This document shows positions 1 through 7,902 of a stretch of DNA of 13,564 bases, piece after piece (within the stretch, counting starts at the first letter, position 1; the number at the start of each line of letters is the position of its first letter). The stretch spans positions 1-13,564 of the forward strand of contig JAEYYQ010000230.1 in the NCBI GenBank assembly GCA_023428365.1, read 5' to 3'. The notes beneath the pieces were generated by a model, which saw only the letters and a list, made by a program, of their open reading frames with translations, searched no databases and was not told the origin of the DNA. This DNA is from Pseudomonadota bacterium (GTDB taxonomy: Bacteria; Pseudomonadota; Alphaproteobacteria; Rhizobiales; Hyphomicrobiaceae). The translations under genes and the position numbers were made by a program.

Positions 1-255
1 CTGCGCGGACGCCCCCACACCGATCACGAGCAAGCGCTTCGCGCCAAGCTGCGGCTGAGCCAACAGTTCGATGGATGTCTTTGCTTTGCCTGTGAAATCG
101 GCGGCCTGTGCCGCATGGAGCAAGGCGCCGCCGGCTGCAGAGTTCAAGGCATGCGCCTGCGGACCAAGCACCAGATCCTGTCCGCAAAGCACCGCAGCGG
201 TGGGCTGCAACGGCGATGTCAGGGAGGCAAATTCGACAACCAGAGCGTCAGCCAT
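1..255 (-). CDS. pepA: Leucyl aminopeptidase (M17), N-terminal part, cut by window edge
   Basis: The minus strand reads from an ATG at 253-255 through 85 codons to the left edge with no stop. The protein starts MADALVVEFASLTSP, continues with a Gly/Ala-rich stretch and ends in LGAKRLLVIGVG. This resembles the N-terminal macro-like domain of M17 leucyl aminopeptidases, which remove N-terminal residues from peptides in the cytoplasm using two metal ions. The catalytic C-terminal domain lies outside the window, so no active-site residue can be checked. An AAGG sequence lies a few bases upstream of the ATG. In many alphaproteobacteria pepA is divergent from lptF, as here, and this context supports the call as much as the sequence does. 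The assignment is good but rests on a fragment. Confidence 0.8.
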   Translation of the reverse strand, partial: MADALVVEFASLTSPLQPTAAVLCGQDLVLGPQAHALNSAAGGALLHAAQAADFTGKAKTSIELLAQPQLGAKRLLVIGVGASAQ

Positions 256-570
256 TTCCGACCTTGTGATGAGAAGGTTCTACCGAGCGCGGGGCAACCA
301 CGCCGTGGCCCCTCAAATATCGCGCCCCAACTAGCCCCCAATGTCGAGCGCCAGGGGTAGTAAACCTGTGGAGAGTTTCGCTGAACGCAAACTTAGACGG
401 TCGCCCGCGAAGTGCAAGAGTGGCATCAGGAATTCAAGCTGGAGCGTCTGCGGGGCCGAATTTCTGCCACCGTGCTATGAGACCCCGGCGATACGGGGGA
501 GTACGGAGCAGAACTTGGCGCCGGCTGTGAGGGATCTTAACCGACTGCGGGGACGGGGCGGCATGGCGTC
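256..570. promoter_or_regulatory. Divergent pepA / lptF intergenic region
   Basis: These 315 bases separate two divergent genes and should hold both promoters. No convincing consensus promoter is visible. The best candidate toward lptF is TTGGCG at 515-520, a 17-base spacer, then TAACCG at 538-543, whose -10 element is poor. A short GC hairpin (CCCCG 483-487 / CGGGG 494-498) lies in the middle. A 77-codon open frame at 341-574 overlaps the lptF start by ATGA, but its translation looks random in composition and I do not call it a gene. Confidence 0.4.
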
Positions 571-1779
571 ATGACCATCTTTGGCCGCTATGTATTCCGT
601 CAGGCGAGCGGCGCGCTGCTGCTGATTTTGCTATCGCTTTCCGGCGTCGTGTGGATTTCGCTCGCGCTACGCCAACTCAACCTCGTCACCAGCAAGGGTC
701 AGGACGCCTGGGTGTTCCTGGTCATGACGACCCTGGCACTGCCGAATCTCATGGTGCTGATCGCGCCGATCGCGCTGCTGATCGCAACCATCCATACGCT
801 CAACCGTCTCAACGGCGATAGCGAACTGATCGTTCTGACAGCCTCCGGGGCGACGATCTGGACGGTCGCGCGGCCACTGCTGTTGCTTGGCGCCATCGTC
901 TCCACCGCCGTCGGCGTCGTCAATCACGTCGGCTTGCCGTGGAGCCTCAGGCTGCTCAAGGAATATGTCGTTGAAGTTCGCACCGACCTGATTTCCCAGG
1001 TGCTTCAGCCCGGACAGTTCTCCAGCCCCGAGGACAATCTCACCTTCCATATCCGCGAGCGCACCTATTCCGGCGAGATGCTCGGCATCCTCATGCACGA
1101 TGCGCGAGACAAAAAGCAGGTGGTTTCATACCTCGCAGAGCGCGGCGCGATCGTGAAGCAGGGCAACTCGTCATTCATCATCATGACGCAGGGTCATATC
1201 GTGCGCCTGCCCGAGGGCAATGCCGCGCCGCACATCGTCACCTTCGACAACTACGCGATCGATCTCAATCAGTTCGACGCAGATGAAGAAGTCAAAGGCT
1301 TCAAACCGCGCGAGCGCTATCTGTCCGAGCTGCTGAATCCGACGCCGGAGGACTTGGCCGGGCGCAATCAGGCCGGGCATATCCGGTCAGAGTTGCACGA
1401 GCGAATATCCAGCCCGTTGTATCCCTTGGCTTTTGTCATGATTGCGGTGGCATTCGCGGGACAGGCTCGCTCGACGCGTCAGAACAGAATGGAAGGTGTT
1501 GTTACCGCATTTCTGATTGCGGCAGCGTGCCGTGGCGGCGGCTTGGCGGTCAACAATCTGGTGGTCGTCCACGCCTGGACCGTCTCCTTGATGTACCTGT
1601 TACCGCTCAGCGCGATTTTGCTGTCCCTCTTCGTGATGCGCATCGGCGCACGACCACGTGGCGGGCCCGGTCCTCTGGAGCGCCTGGTGAACCTGCTGAC
1701 TCCACCGGAGTGGATGCGGAATAGGCTGAGCATCGCGCGCGGCCCACGTGCAGCCGGACGACTGGGAGCTGGAAGCTGA
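571..1779 (+). CDS. lptF: LPS export ABC transporter permease LptF
   Basis: This 402-residue inner-membrane protein belongs to the LptF/LptG permease family (YjgP/YjgQ). With LptG and the ATPase LptB it extracts lipopolysaccharide from the inner membrane and passes it to the periplasmic Lpt bridge. The expected layout is visible: three hydrophobic segments near residues 12-34, 48-76 and 100-121, a soluble periplasmic part at about 125-275 (beta-jellyroll in the family), then three more segments near 281-297, 308-330 and 335-357. The segment SELIVLTASG (residues 84-93) matches the cytoplasmic coupling region that contacts LptB. The ATG lacks a clear Shine-Dalgarno sequence; GGGG runs lie upstream and a four-codon ATG GCG TCA TGA frame (563-574) overlaps the start. 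It is first in the lpt-surA-pdxA-rsmA run. LptF rather than LptG is assigned from its first position and sequence character. Confidence 0.92.
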   Translation: MTIFGRYVFRQASGALLLILLSLSGVVWISLALRQLNLVTSKGQDAWVFLVMTTLALPNLMVLIAPIALLIATIHTLNRLNGDSELIVLTASGATIWTVARPLLLLGAIVSTAVGVVNHVGLPWSLRLLKEYVVEVRTDLISQVLQPGQFSSPEDNLTFHIRERTYSGEMLGILMHDARDKKQVVSYLAERGAIVKQGNSSFIIMTQGHIVRLPEGNAAPHIVTFDNYAIDLNQFDADEEVKGFKPRERYLSELLNPTPEDLAGRNQAGHIRSELHERISSPLYPLAFVMIAVAFAGQARSTRQNRMEGVVTAFLIAAACRGGGLAVNNLVVVHAWTVSLMYLLPLSAILLSLFVMRIGARPRGGPGPLERLVNLLTPPEWMRNRLSIARGPRAAGRLGAGS

Positions 1780-1780
1780 C

Positions 1781-2875
1781 ATGACATCCGGCCTCACCCT
1801 GAAGATGTACATCGCACGCAAGTTCCTGTTTGCGATCTTCGGGACGTTCGCGATCTGCTGCGTCCTGATCTTCATGATCGATTTCGTCGAGATGCTGCGT
1901 CAGGCCGGAAAGCGCGGCACGGTCCCGGCGACGACGTTGGTCTGGCTCACTCTCCTGCGCCTCCCCGCCTACACCGAGATCCTGCTGGCCTTCGCGGTAC
2001 TGGTCGGCAGCATCGGCAGTTTGCTGCAACTCAGCCGAAAGAGCGAACTTGCGGTCATTCGCGCTGCCGGCATGTCGGCTTGGCAGTTTTTGGCGCCGGG
2101 CGTGTTCGTGGCGGCTGTGCTCGGCGTGTTGGCGGTCACATTCTATAATCCAATGGCGGCCACGGCTCGCACCGAATCCGAGCGACTGTTTTCAGAAGCC
2201 TTTGGCCGCGAAGCCAATTTTCTGCGCACCAAGGGCGCCGGCTCCTGGCTCCGGCAGGATGGCGCGGACGGGTCTTCGGTCATCAGCGCGGGCGGCGTCG
2301 CCGATGGCGGGCTGAAGCTCTTCTCCGTCGACATCATCCAGTATGACAAGGAGGGGCGCTTCGTCGAACATATCGAGGCGGAGCGGGCATCTCTTCTCGA
2401 CGGCTACTGGCAACTCGAGAAGGTCATGGTTGCAGCCCCCGGGCGCGAACCTGAGCGATTCCAAAGCTATCTGGTCAGCACCTATCTGACGCCAGAGCGG
2501 CTCCAGGATGCGCTGGGCACGGTCATTTCCGTTTCGTTCTGGGAGCTCCCTGGACTGATTGCCGCCGCCGAGCAATCGGGCCTATCGGCTGCGCCTTACC
2601 GGATCCAGTACGAACTGCTGCTCTCGCGACCTCTTCTCTTGATCTGCATGGTTCTTTTGGCAGCAACTGTGTCGTTGAGGTCATTCCGATCGGGCGGCAT
2701 CCAGACTATGGTGATCACAGGGATGATTGGGGGCTTCGGGTTTTTTCTTCTAGCGGAAATTTCCCGGCAGGTTGGGGTTGCCGGTCTTGTATCGCCGAGA
2801 GTGGCGATATGGGTGCCGGTGGTGACGGCTGCCCTCGCGACTTTGACGGTGTTGCTGCACCAGGAGGACGGTTGA
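1781..2875 (+). CDS. lptG: LPS export ABC transporter permease LptG
   Basis: This 364-residue second permease subunit is the partner of LptF in the LptB2FG complex. Hydrophobic segments lie near residues 15-36, 60-83 and 102-122. A periplasmic domain spans about 125-270, and three more helices close the protein. The motif KSELAVIRAAGMS (residues 87-99) corresponds to the LptB-coupling region of LptF. I place the start at ATG 1781, one base after the lptF stop, because GGGAG and GGAAG lie just upstream and the protein then begins close to the first helix, as is usual. A GTG at 1748 in the same frame would add 11 polar residues and overlap lptF by 32 bases, and cannot be excluded. The stop at 2873-2875 directly abuts the lptD start, so coupled translation is likely. 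Confidence 0.92.
   Translation: MTSGLTLKMYIARKFLFAIFGTFAICCVLIFMIDFVEMLRQAGKRGTVPATTLVWLTLLRLPAYTEILLAFAVLVGSIGSLLQLSRKSELAVIRAAGMSAWQFLAPGVFVAAVLGVLAVTFYNPMAATARTESERLFSEAFGREANFLRTKGAGSWLRQDGADGSSVISAGGVADGGLKLFSVDIIQYDKEGRFVEHIEAERASLLDGYWQLEKVMVAAPGREPERFQSYLVSTYLTPERLQDALGTVISVSFWELPGLIAAAEQSGLSAAPYRIQYELLLSRPLLLICMVLLAATVSLRSFRSGGIQTMVITGMIGGFGFFLLAEISRQVGVAGLVSPRVAIWVPVVTAALATLTVLLHQEDG
2862..2868 (+). promoter_or_regulatory. Strong ribosome binding site fixing the lptD GTG start
   Basis: AGGAGGA lies inside the last codons of lptG, seven bases before the GTG at 2876. It is the best Shine-Dalgarno sequence in the cluster. It supports the GTG over the in-frame ATG at 2897, which has no such site. 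Confidence 0.75.
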
Positions 2876-5341
2876 GTGAAGCGTCGAGCACGGCCAATGA
2901 CCGGTCGTAGCACCACGCGGCGATCATCAATCCGCTATGTTTTAGCGGGTGTGAGCGCTTGCGCGCTCACCGTCACGCTTGCGATCCATACGGCGCGCGC
3001 TCAGGATCCGTCGGTCATCACGCCGGCGACGACGATGCTCCCAACGGAGATCAACAAGCGGCCGGCCGCGCCTTCGGCGTTTCCGAAAGCCAAAGGCGGA
3101 TTGATTGGGCCGATCCAGAAGATCGATCAGAATCAGCCGCTTTACCTTCAGGGCGACGAGCTGATCTATGACAACCAGGGCAACAGGATTGCTGCCCGTG
3201 GCAACGTCGAAATCTACTACAACAACTACATCCTGACGGCTGACGAGGTCACATACGACCAGAACGCCAACACGCTGACCGCTGTTGGCAACGTCACCCT
3301 GAAGGAGCCCAACGGCCTCATCACGCGCGGCGAGCGCATCACGCTGACGGATGATTTTCGCGATGGCTTCGTCCAGTCGCTGAGCGTCACGGCGCGCGAC
3401 GACACGCGGATCGCGGCGGAACGTGCCAATCGGCGCGACGGCAACATTACCGAATTCGAGAACGCAAGGTTCACGCCTTGTAAGAGCGACGGGGCGATGC
3501 CTCCGCTCTGGTGCTTGAGCGCATCGCGCATCGTCCACGATCAGTCGGCGGCGACGATCACCTACCAGGATGCCCAGTTCGAACTGTTCGGCTATCCGAT
3601 CTTCTACCTGCCCTACTTCCAGCACGCCGATCCGTCGGTGAAGCGTCAGTCGGGCTTCCTGCTACCGTCATATTCGAACTCGACCACGCTCGGCTTTGGC
3701 GTGGAGGTACCGTATTACTTCGCGCTAGCGCCGAACTACGATTTCACCTTCCATCCCATGTACCTCGCCAAGCAGGGCGTGTTGTGGCAGGGCGACTGGC
3801 GTCATCGTGTGTCGTTCAACGGCATTACCGGTACGTACTCGGTGAAGCTCGCGGGGATTGATCAAGACGCGAGCGATCTGCCCGGTACACCGGCTGATAA
3901 TGAACGCTTTGACGGCTGGCGCGGTAGCATCCAGACCAAGGGTAAGTTTTCACTCTCGTCCTGGTGGAGTTTTGGCTGGGATGTCACCCTGGAAAGCGAT
4001 GACTATTTCCGCCGTTTCTACAAACTCGACAACATTTTGCAGACCGATCGCGTCAACAACATTTATATGACGGGGATCAGCGAGCGGAATTACTTCGGGG
4101 TCAACCTCTATCACTTCGGTAGCCTGTATTTTAACGACTCCGATCTGAGCAATGGCCGCGTCCACCCGATTGTCGACTACAACTATATCTTCGCCGACCC
4201 AGTTTTGGGCGGTGAGCTGGGCTTCAATTTGAATGCTCTGAGCTTTACCCGCAGCTATGGTTCTGGTGTTCCGTACGCAGGTGAAGAGAACTCGATGAGC
4301 CGCATCGTCGCCGATGTGAATTGGCGGCGGAAGTTCATCGATCCGATTGGTCAGACGTTCATGCCGTTTGCAAGCGTGCGCGGTGACGTCTATGCGCTGA
4401 CCAATTACGTCGATCCAATGACCGGCGATCTCATTGATGATGACGTTGTGACTCGTGGCTTGGCGACGGCTGGTTTGCTGTATGCCTACCCGTTCGTCAC
4501 GAACACCTATTCCGGGTCACACGTCGTCGAACCGGTAGGTCAGATCATTGCTCGCCAGGCGAAGGTGGATCAGCGCGGCCTGCCTAACGAAGACGCACGC
4601 AGCCTCGTGTTCGACGATACGAACCTGTTCGAAGTCGATAAGGTCTCGGGTCTTGATCGCGTTGAAACCGGCACGCGCGCCAACGTCGGCCTGCAATATA
4701 CCTTCCAGTCGAACAGCGGCGGTTATGCGCGGTTCCTCGCGGGCCAGAGTTTCCATCTCGCCGGCGACAATATTTATCGGAACGATGGCGTCGATGCCGA
4801 CGGCGTTCCGATTTTCTCGCCGATCAATGGTCTTGAGACGCGTTCATCGGATTATGTTCTGGCCGGCTATTTCGCGCCGTCGTCAGTGTTCCGCACCATT
4901 GCTCAGACGCGGTTTGACGAGAACGATCTGGATATCCGTCGCGCGGACGTCTTCGCTGAAGTCAACTACGGGCCGCTCCTCGCACAGGCGACCTATACTT
5001 ACAGTGCATTTTCACCACTCACGGGCATGCGCACGGATGAACAGGATATCTTTGCTCTTGGTGGGCTGAAGTTGACCGACAACTGGAGCATTCTAGCGTC
5101 GATGCGCTACGACATCGATGCTGGGGAGCGCATTCAGGACGCGATTGCCTTGCGCTATGCCGACGACTGCTTCGTTCTGACCGCAACTTATACCGAGACG
5201 TTCATCGACGACCCGACACGCCAGCTCGAGCAGGACCGCACACTTATGTTGCGTTTCGAACTCAAGCACCTCGGCGAATTCCGCTACAAGACGGACTCTC
5301 TCGACTTCTTCTTTGCCGAGAACCAGACGACGCAGCAGTAA
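2876..5341 (+). CDS. lptD: LPS assembly outer-membrane protein LptD
   Basis: This 821-residue LPS translocon (formerly Imp/OstA) is the 26-strand barrel that, plugged by the lipoprotein LptE, inserts LPS into the outer leaflet. A long basic N-region leads to a signal peptide with likely cleavage after ARA (residue 42). An OstA/LptA-like jellyroll follows at about 85-200, with repeated strand patterns such as GNVEIYYNNYILTADEVTYD. The LptD barrel domain fills the rest, rich in aromatic residues that alternate as in beta strands. The mature protein has three cysteines: C202 (FTPCKSD), C213 (PPLWCL) and C765 (ADDCFV). E. coli LptD has four, paired between the N-terminal domain and the barrel end. 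The gene starts with GTG directly after the lptG stop. The protein is a probable client of the SurA-like chaperone encoded next. The assignment is firm. Confidence 0.95.
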   Translation: MKRRARPMTGRSTTRRSSIRYVLAGVSACALTVTLAIHTARAQDPSVITPATTMLPTEINKRPAAPSAFPKAKGGLIGPIQKIDQNQPLYLQGDELIYDNQGNRIAARGNVEIYYNNYILTADEVTYDQNANTLTAVGNVTLKEPNGLITRGERITLTDDFRDGFVQSLSVTARDDTRIAAERANRRDGNITEFENARFTPCKSDGAMPPLWCLSASRIVHDQSAATITYQDAQFELFGYPIFYLPYFQHADPSVKRQSGFLLPSYSNSTTLGFGVEVPYYFALAPNYDFTFHPMYLAKQGVLWQGDWRHRVSFNGITGTYSVKLAGIDQDASDLPGTPADNERFDGWRGSIQTKGKFSLSSWWSFGWDVTLESDDYFRRFYKLDNILQTDRVNNIYMTGISERNYFGVNLYHFGSLYFNDSDLSNGRVHPIVDYNYIFADPVLGGELGFNLNALSFTRSYGSGVPYAGEENSMSRIVADVNWRRKFIDPIGQTFMPFASVRGDVYALTNYVDPMTGDLIDDDVVTRGLATAGLLYAYPFVTNTYSGSHVVEPVGQIIARQAKVDQRGLPNEDARSLVFDDTNLFEVDKVSGLDRVETGTRANVGLQYTFQSNSGGYARFLAGQSFHLAGDNIYRNDGVDADGVPIFSPINGLETRSSDYVLAGYFAPSSVFRTIAQTRFDENDLDIRRADVFAEVNYGPLLAQATYTYSAFSPLTGMRTDEQDIFALGGLKLTDNWSILASMRYDIDAGERIQDAIALRYADDCFVLTATYTETFIDDPTRQLEQDRTLMLRFELKHLGEFRYKTDSLDFFFAENQTTQQ

Positions 5342-5385
5342 TTGCGTCGTCCGCCGACCCGCCAAAGCGCGGAGTTTTGGCATCA

Positions 5386-5477
5386 GCAGGCCATCCCTGC
5401 CTTCGCATTGCCATGCGAAGTGTGGATAATGTCGCCCACGAGACCAGCAACCCGATATGCTAGGCGCGAGAATCGGG
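5386..5477 (+). other. Three predicted hairpins in the lptD-surA gap
   Basis: The 161-base gap holds three inverted repeats. GCAGG/CCTGC (5386-5390 / 5396-5400) has a 5-base loop. CTTCGCAT/ATGCGAAG (5401-5408 / 5413-5420) is a perfect 8-base-pair stem with loop TGCC and directly abuts the first. CCCGAT/ATCGGG (5451-5456 / 5472-5477) has a 15-base loop. None is followed by a T-run, so these are not ordinary intrinsic terminators. They could affect mRNA processing, stability or partial termination between lptD and surA. The repeats are directly visible; the function is inference. Confidence 0.5.
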
Positions 5478-5502
5478 CTTCGACGTAACAGAGCACATCA
5501 AG

Positions 5503-6834
5503 ATGAGGCGAGGTTCCAAACTGCGATATCGACCTTGGATCGGCCGGACCTGGGTAACGCTGGCAATGACGCTGGTGGCGTCCTCCGCCGCGTTCGCGCA
5601 AGGTAGCCAAACCCTGCCGGGCCTGATCGTGACTGTCCCGCCGAGTGGGGGAGCACCCGCACAGCCGCAACCGCAGCCACAACCTCAGGCAGCCCCTGCT
5701 CCGAGCAAGAGCAGCAAGGCGAAGCCACCGGCTAAGTCCAAAGAGCGATCGGCCGCGCTCAATCCGGCAGGCTCCGGCTCAGGCAGCGGTTCGGCTCAAT
5801 CGATCGTGGTGCTCGTCAACGACGACCCGGTCACCGCTTACGAAGTGGAACAGCGCTCACGCATGATGGCGATGGGCGCCGACGTTGCAGAGCGCGCGCA
5901 GGCGACCTTCCAGAACCTGATCAAGCAGGACAGCACCACGGAACGCCTGAAGGCTATCCTCCAGGAAACGATAAAAGCCAACCAGGGAAAGTCGCGCGAA
6001 CAGATTCTCGAGATTTTCGAACGCAGGAAGCAGGAGTACGGCCAAGCCTTGCAGCGGCAGGCCATGAACAGCGCGAAGGCGTCCCTGCTGCCGAAATTCC
6101 GCAAGGGAGCGATGGAGGAGCTGATCGAGGAGCGGCTGAAGCTTCAGGAAGCGACGCGCATCGGCGTCAGCGTCGAAGAGGATCAAGTCGACAATCTGAT
6201 CAAAGGCATTGCCGAGCGCAACAAGATGACGCCGGAGCAGTTTGCCCAGCATCTCAAGAGTACGGGTGGCGACATCCAGAGCATGCGCTCACGTTTCAAG
6301 GCGATGCTCTCCTGGAACCAAGTGGTGCGTCGGCGTTTCAGCGCCATGGTCTCGGTCAATCAGCGCGAAATCGACCGCATGATCTCGTCATCAAGCGACT
6401 CGATGGAAGAAGAAGTCGAGATGACGGTGCATAAGATCACGCTGTCGGTACCGGCCAAGATCAACCAGACGGTGATGGCGAAGCGGCTCGAGGACGCTGA
6501 GCGGATCATGCGGGGCTACAAGGGGTGCAGTTCATCTGCCGCGGTAGCCAAGGTCCATGACGCGAAATTCGATAATCTCGGTGTTCGCAAGCCTTCCAGC
6601 ATTCCCGAGCCGACCCGCAGCCTGCTTCTGAACGCGAAGCCAGGCGAGATGGTGCCGCCCAACATGTCCACCCAGGGCGTGGAGTTGTATGCCTTATGCG
6701 AGCGCAAGGTGACGACCGCTGACGAGAAGAAGCGCGATCAGGTTGCCCAGGAACTCCAACAGAAAGAGTTCGACGTTCTCGCGCGACGGCACCTAAGGGA
6801 TCTACGCCAGGACGCGCATATCGAGTATCGTTGA
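5503..6834 (+). CDS. surA: SurA-like periplasmic outer-membrane-protein chaperone
   Basis: This 443-residue exported protein probably escorts unfolded outer-membrane proteins to the BAM complex. A signal peptide has likely cleavage after AFA (residue 32). A low-complexity linker follows (about 47-98: PQ repeats, a Lys/Pro stretch, then a GSGSGS run). The SurA N-terminal chaperone domain begins at IVVLVNDDPVTAYEVEQRS (101-119) and resumes at AMEELIEERLKLQEATRIG (203-221). Between these lies about 80 residues of charged, helix-prone sequence, much more than in E. coli SurA. The C-terminal part (about 300-400) is in the position of a parvulin domain but shows no obvious prolyl-isomerase signature. 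The ATG at 5503 is the first after an in-frame stop and has only a weak ribosome binding site. Position between lptD and pdxA, as in E. coli, strongly supports the call. Confidence 0.85.
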   Translation: MRRGSKLRYRPWIGRTWVTLAMTLVASSAAFAQGSQTLPGLIVTVPPSGGAPAQPQPQPQPQAAPAPSKSSKAKPPAKSKERSAALNPAGSGSGSGSAQSIVVLVNDDPVTAYEVEQRSRMMAMGADVAERAQATFQNLIKQDSTTERLKAILQETIKANQGKSREQILEIFERRKQEYGQALQRQAMNSAKASLLPKFRKGAMEELIEERLKLQEATRIGVSVEEDQVDNLIKGIAERNKMTPEQFAQHLKSTGGDIQSMRSRFKAMLSWNQVVRRRFSAMVSVNQREIDRMISSSSDSMEEEVEMTVHKITLSVPAKINQTVMAKRLEDAERIMRGYKGCSSSAAVAKVHDAKFDNLGVRKPSSIPEPTRSLLLNAKPGEMVPPNMSTQGVELYALCERKVTTADEKKRDQVAQELQQKEFDVLARRHLRDLRQDAHIEYR

Positions 6835-6850
6835 GGTGTGATCACACCTC
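6833..6850. promoter_or_regulatory. 18-base perfect palindrome over surA stop and pdxA start
   Basis: GAGGTGTGATCACACCTC is identical to its reverse complement over 18 bases. It includes the last two bases of the surA stop, the only Shine-Dalgarno-like GAGG near pdxA, and the pdxA GTG at 6838-6840. In RNA it could fold as a 7-base-pair stem with loop GATC, which would hide the start codon and GAGG. In DNA it could bind a dimeric regulator. The symmetry is seen directly; the role is inference. Confidence 0.55.
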
Positions 6851-7902
6851 TCGATACCCAGCTCCCGCGTCCCCTGCTCGCCCTCACGATGGGCGATCCA
6901 GCAGGCATTGGCCTGGAGCTGACGCTCAAGATCTGGCAAGCCCGTGCGGCCGCGCCGAATGACAGCGCCTATGACGTTGTGCTTTACGGCGATCCCGATG
7001 AAGTCGCCGCTTGCGCGCAACGCGCGGGTATTGCGAACTCGAGCATCATCGTCGAGAAGCCTGAAGACGCACGCGGTGTTTGGCCAAGCAGGCTTCCCGT
7101 GTTGCCGATCCGCCTAACCACTCCTGCCGTGCCGGGAACGCCTGATCCCGCCAATGCTCATGCGGTAATATCCGCGATAGAAGAAGCGACATCCGCCATG
7201 ATGGCGGGGCAAGCCGACGCCATCGTGACGAACCCGATCGCCAAGCACGTGCTCTATCAGGCTGGCTTCACCCATCCGGGACATACGGAATTTCTCGCCG
7301 AGCTGGCATCGCGCTCAACCGGTGGCCGGCCCTGGCGTCCGGTGATGATGCTGGCTTGCGACGAGCTTCGTGTTGTACCCCTGACCATCCATATTCCAAT
7401 TTCTGATGTTCCGGCCGCGATCTCCGAAGACCTGATTGTCGAGACGGTGCGGATCGTCGCCGCCGGCTTGAAACGGGATTTCGGCATCGCTGGCGCACCG
7501 CGCATTGCCGTCGCCGGTCTCAACCCGCATGCCGGCGAGAACGGATCGATCGGCACGGAGGATCAGCGCATCATCGCACCGGCCATAGCAACGCTGCGCT
7601 CGGAGGGATTTGCGGTTTCCGGTCCGCACTCGGCCGACACGCTGTTCCATGCTGCCGCGCGCGCAGGATACGATGCCGTCGTGGCGATGTATCACGACCA
7701 GGCGCTGATCCCGATCAAGACGCTGGCCTTCGACAGCGGCGTGAATGTTACCCTCGGCTTGCCGTTCGTGCGTACGTCGCCCGACCACGGTACGGCGTTC
7801 GATATTGCCGGCACGGGCAAGGCCAATCCGGCATCGCTCGAAGCGGCCTTGAACCTGGCCGCCCGGATGGCCATCAACCGTGCCGCGGCTCCTGCGCCAT
7901 GA
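6838..7902 (+). CDS. pdxA: 4-hydroxythreonine-4-phosphate dehydrogenase
   Basis: This 354-residue cytoplasmic enzyme oxidises 4-phosphohydroxy-L-threonine with NAD(P)+. The product decarboxylates to the amino ketone that PdxJ condenses with deoxyxylulose phosphate to form pyridoxine phosphate (vitamin B6). Family landmarks are clear: [12 protein letters not shown] (17-28), TNPIAKHVL and HPGHTEF (131-152), and [10 protein letters not shown] and [11 protein letters not shown]185, H231 and H286 match the three zinc-binding histidines of E. coli PdxA, and H149-T150 the phosphate-contacting pair. Length is slightly above the usual 330. The GTG start is forced because the surA stop lies in the same frame six bases upstream and the next in-frame ATG falls inside the conserved MGDP motif. 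Its last four bases (ATGA) overlap the start of rsmA, so the two are probably translationally coupled. Confidence 0.95.
   Translation: MITPLDTQLPRPLLALTMGDPAGIGLELTLKIWQARAAAPNDSAYDVVLYGDPDEVAACAQRAGIANSSIIVEKPEDARGVWPSRLPVLPIRLTTPAVPGTPDPANAHAVISAIEEATSAMMAGQADAIVTNPIAKHVLYQAGFTHPGHTEFLAELASRSTGGRPWRPVMMLACDELRVVPLTIHIPISDVPAAISEDLIVETVRIVAAGLKRDFGIAGAPRIAVAGLNPHAGENGSIGTEDQRIIAPAIATLRSEGFAVSGPHSADTLFHAAARAGYDAVVAMYHDQALIPIKTLAFDSGVNVTLGLPFVRTSPDHGTAFDIAGTGKANPASLEAALNLAARMAINRAAAPAP

Noticed and set aside
71..334. Plus-strand open frame opposite pepA (87 codons)
   Set aside because: It is antisense to the recognisable PepA N-terminus, its composition looks random, and it has no ribosome binding site.
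341..574. 77-codon frame overlapping the lptF start by ATGA
   Set aside because: The translation has no domain, signal or membrane feature and is compositionally like random GC-rich sequence. The overlap is noted only as a possible coupling device.
2942..3625. Minus-strand open frame of 227 codons inside lptD
   Set aside because: Mirror frame of a confirmed gene in high-GC DNA; Arg/Asp/Val-rich translation typical of antisense frames.
5651..5800. Repetitive sequence in surA as a tandem repeat or insertion scar
   Set aside because: It stays in frame and simply encodes the PQ and GS low-complexity linker; the units are short and degenerate.
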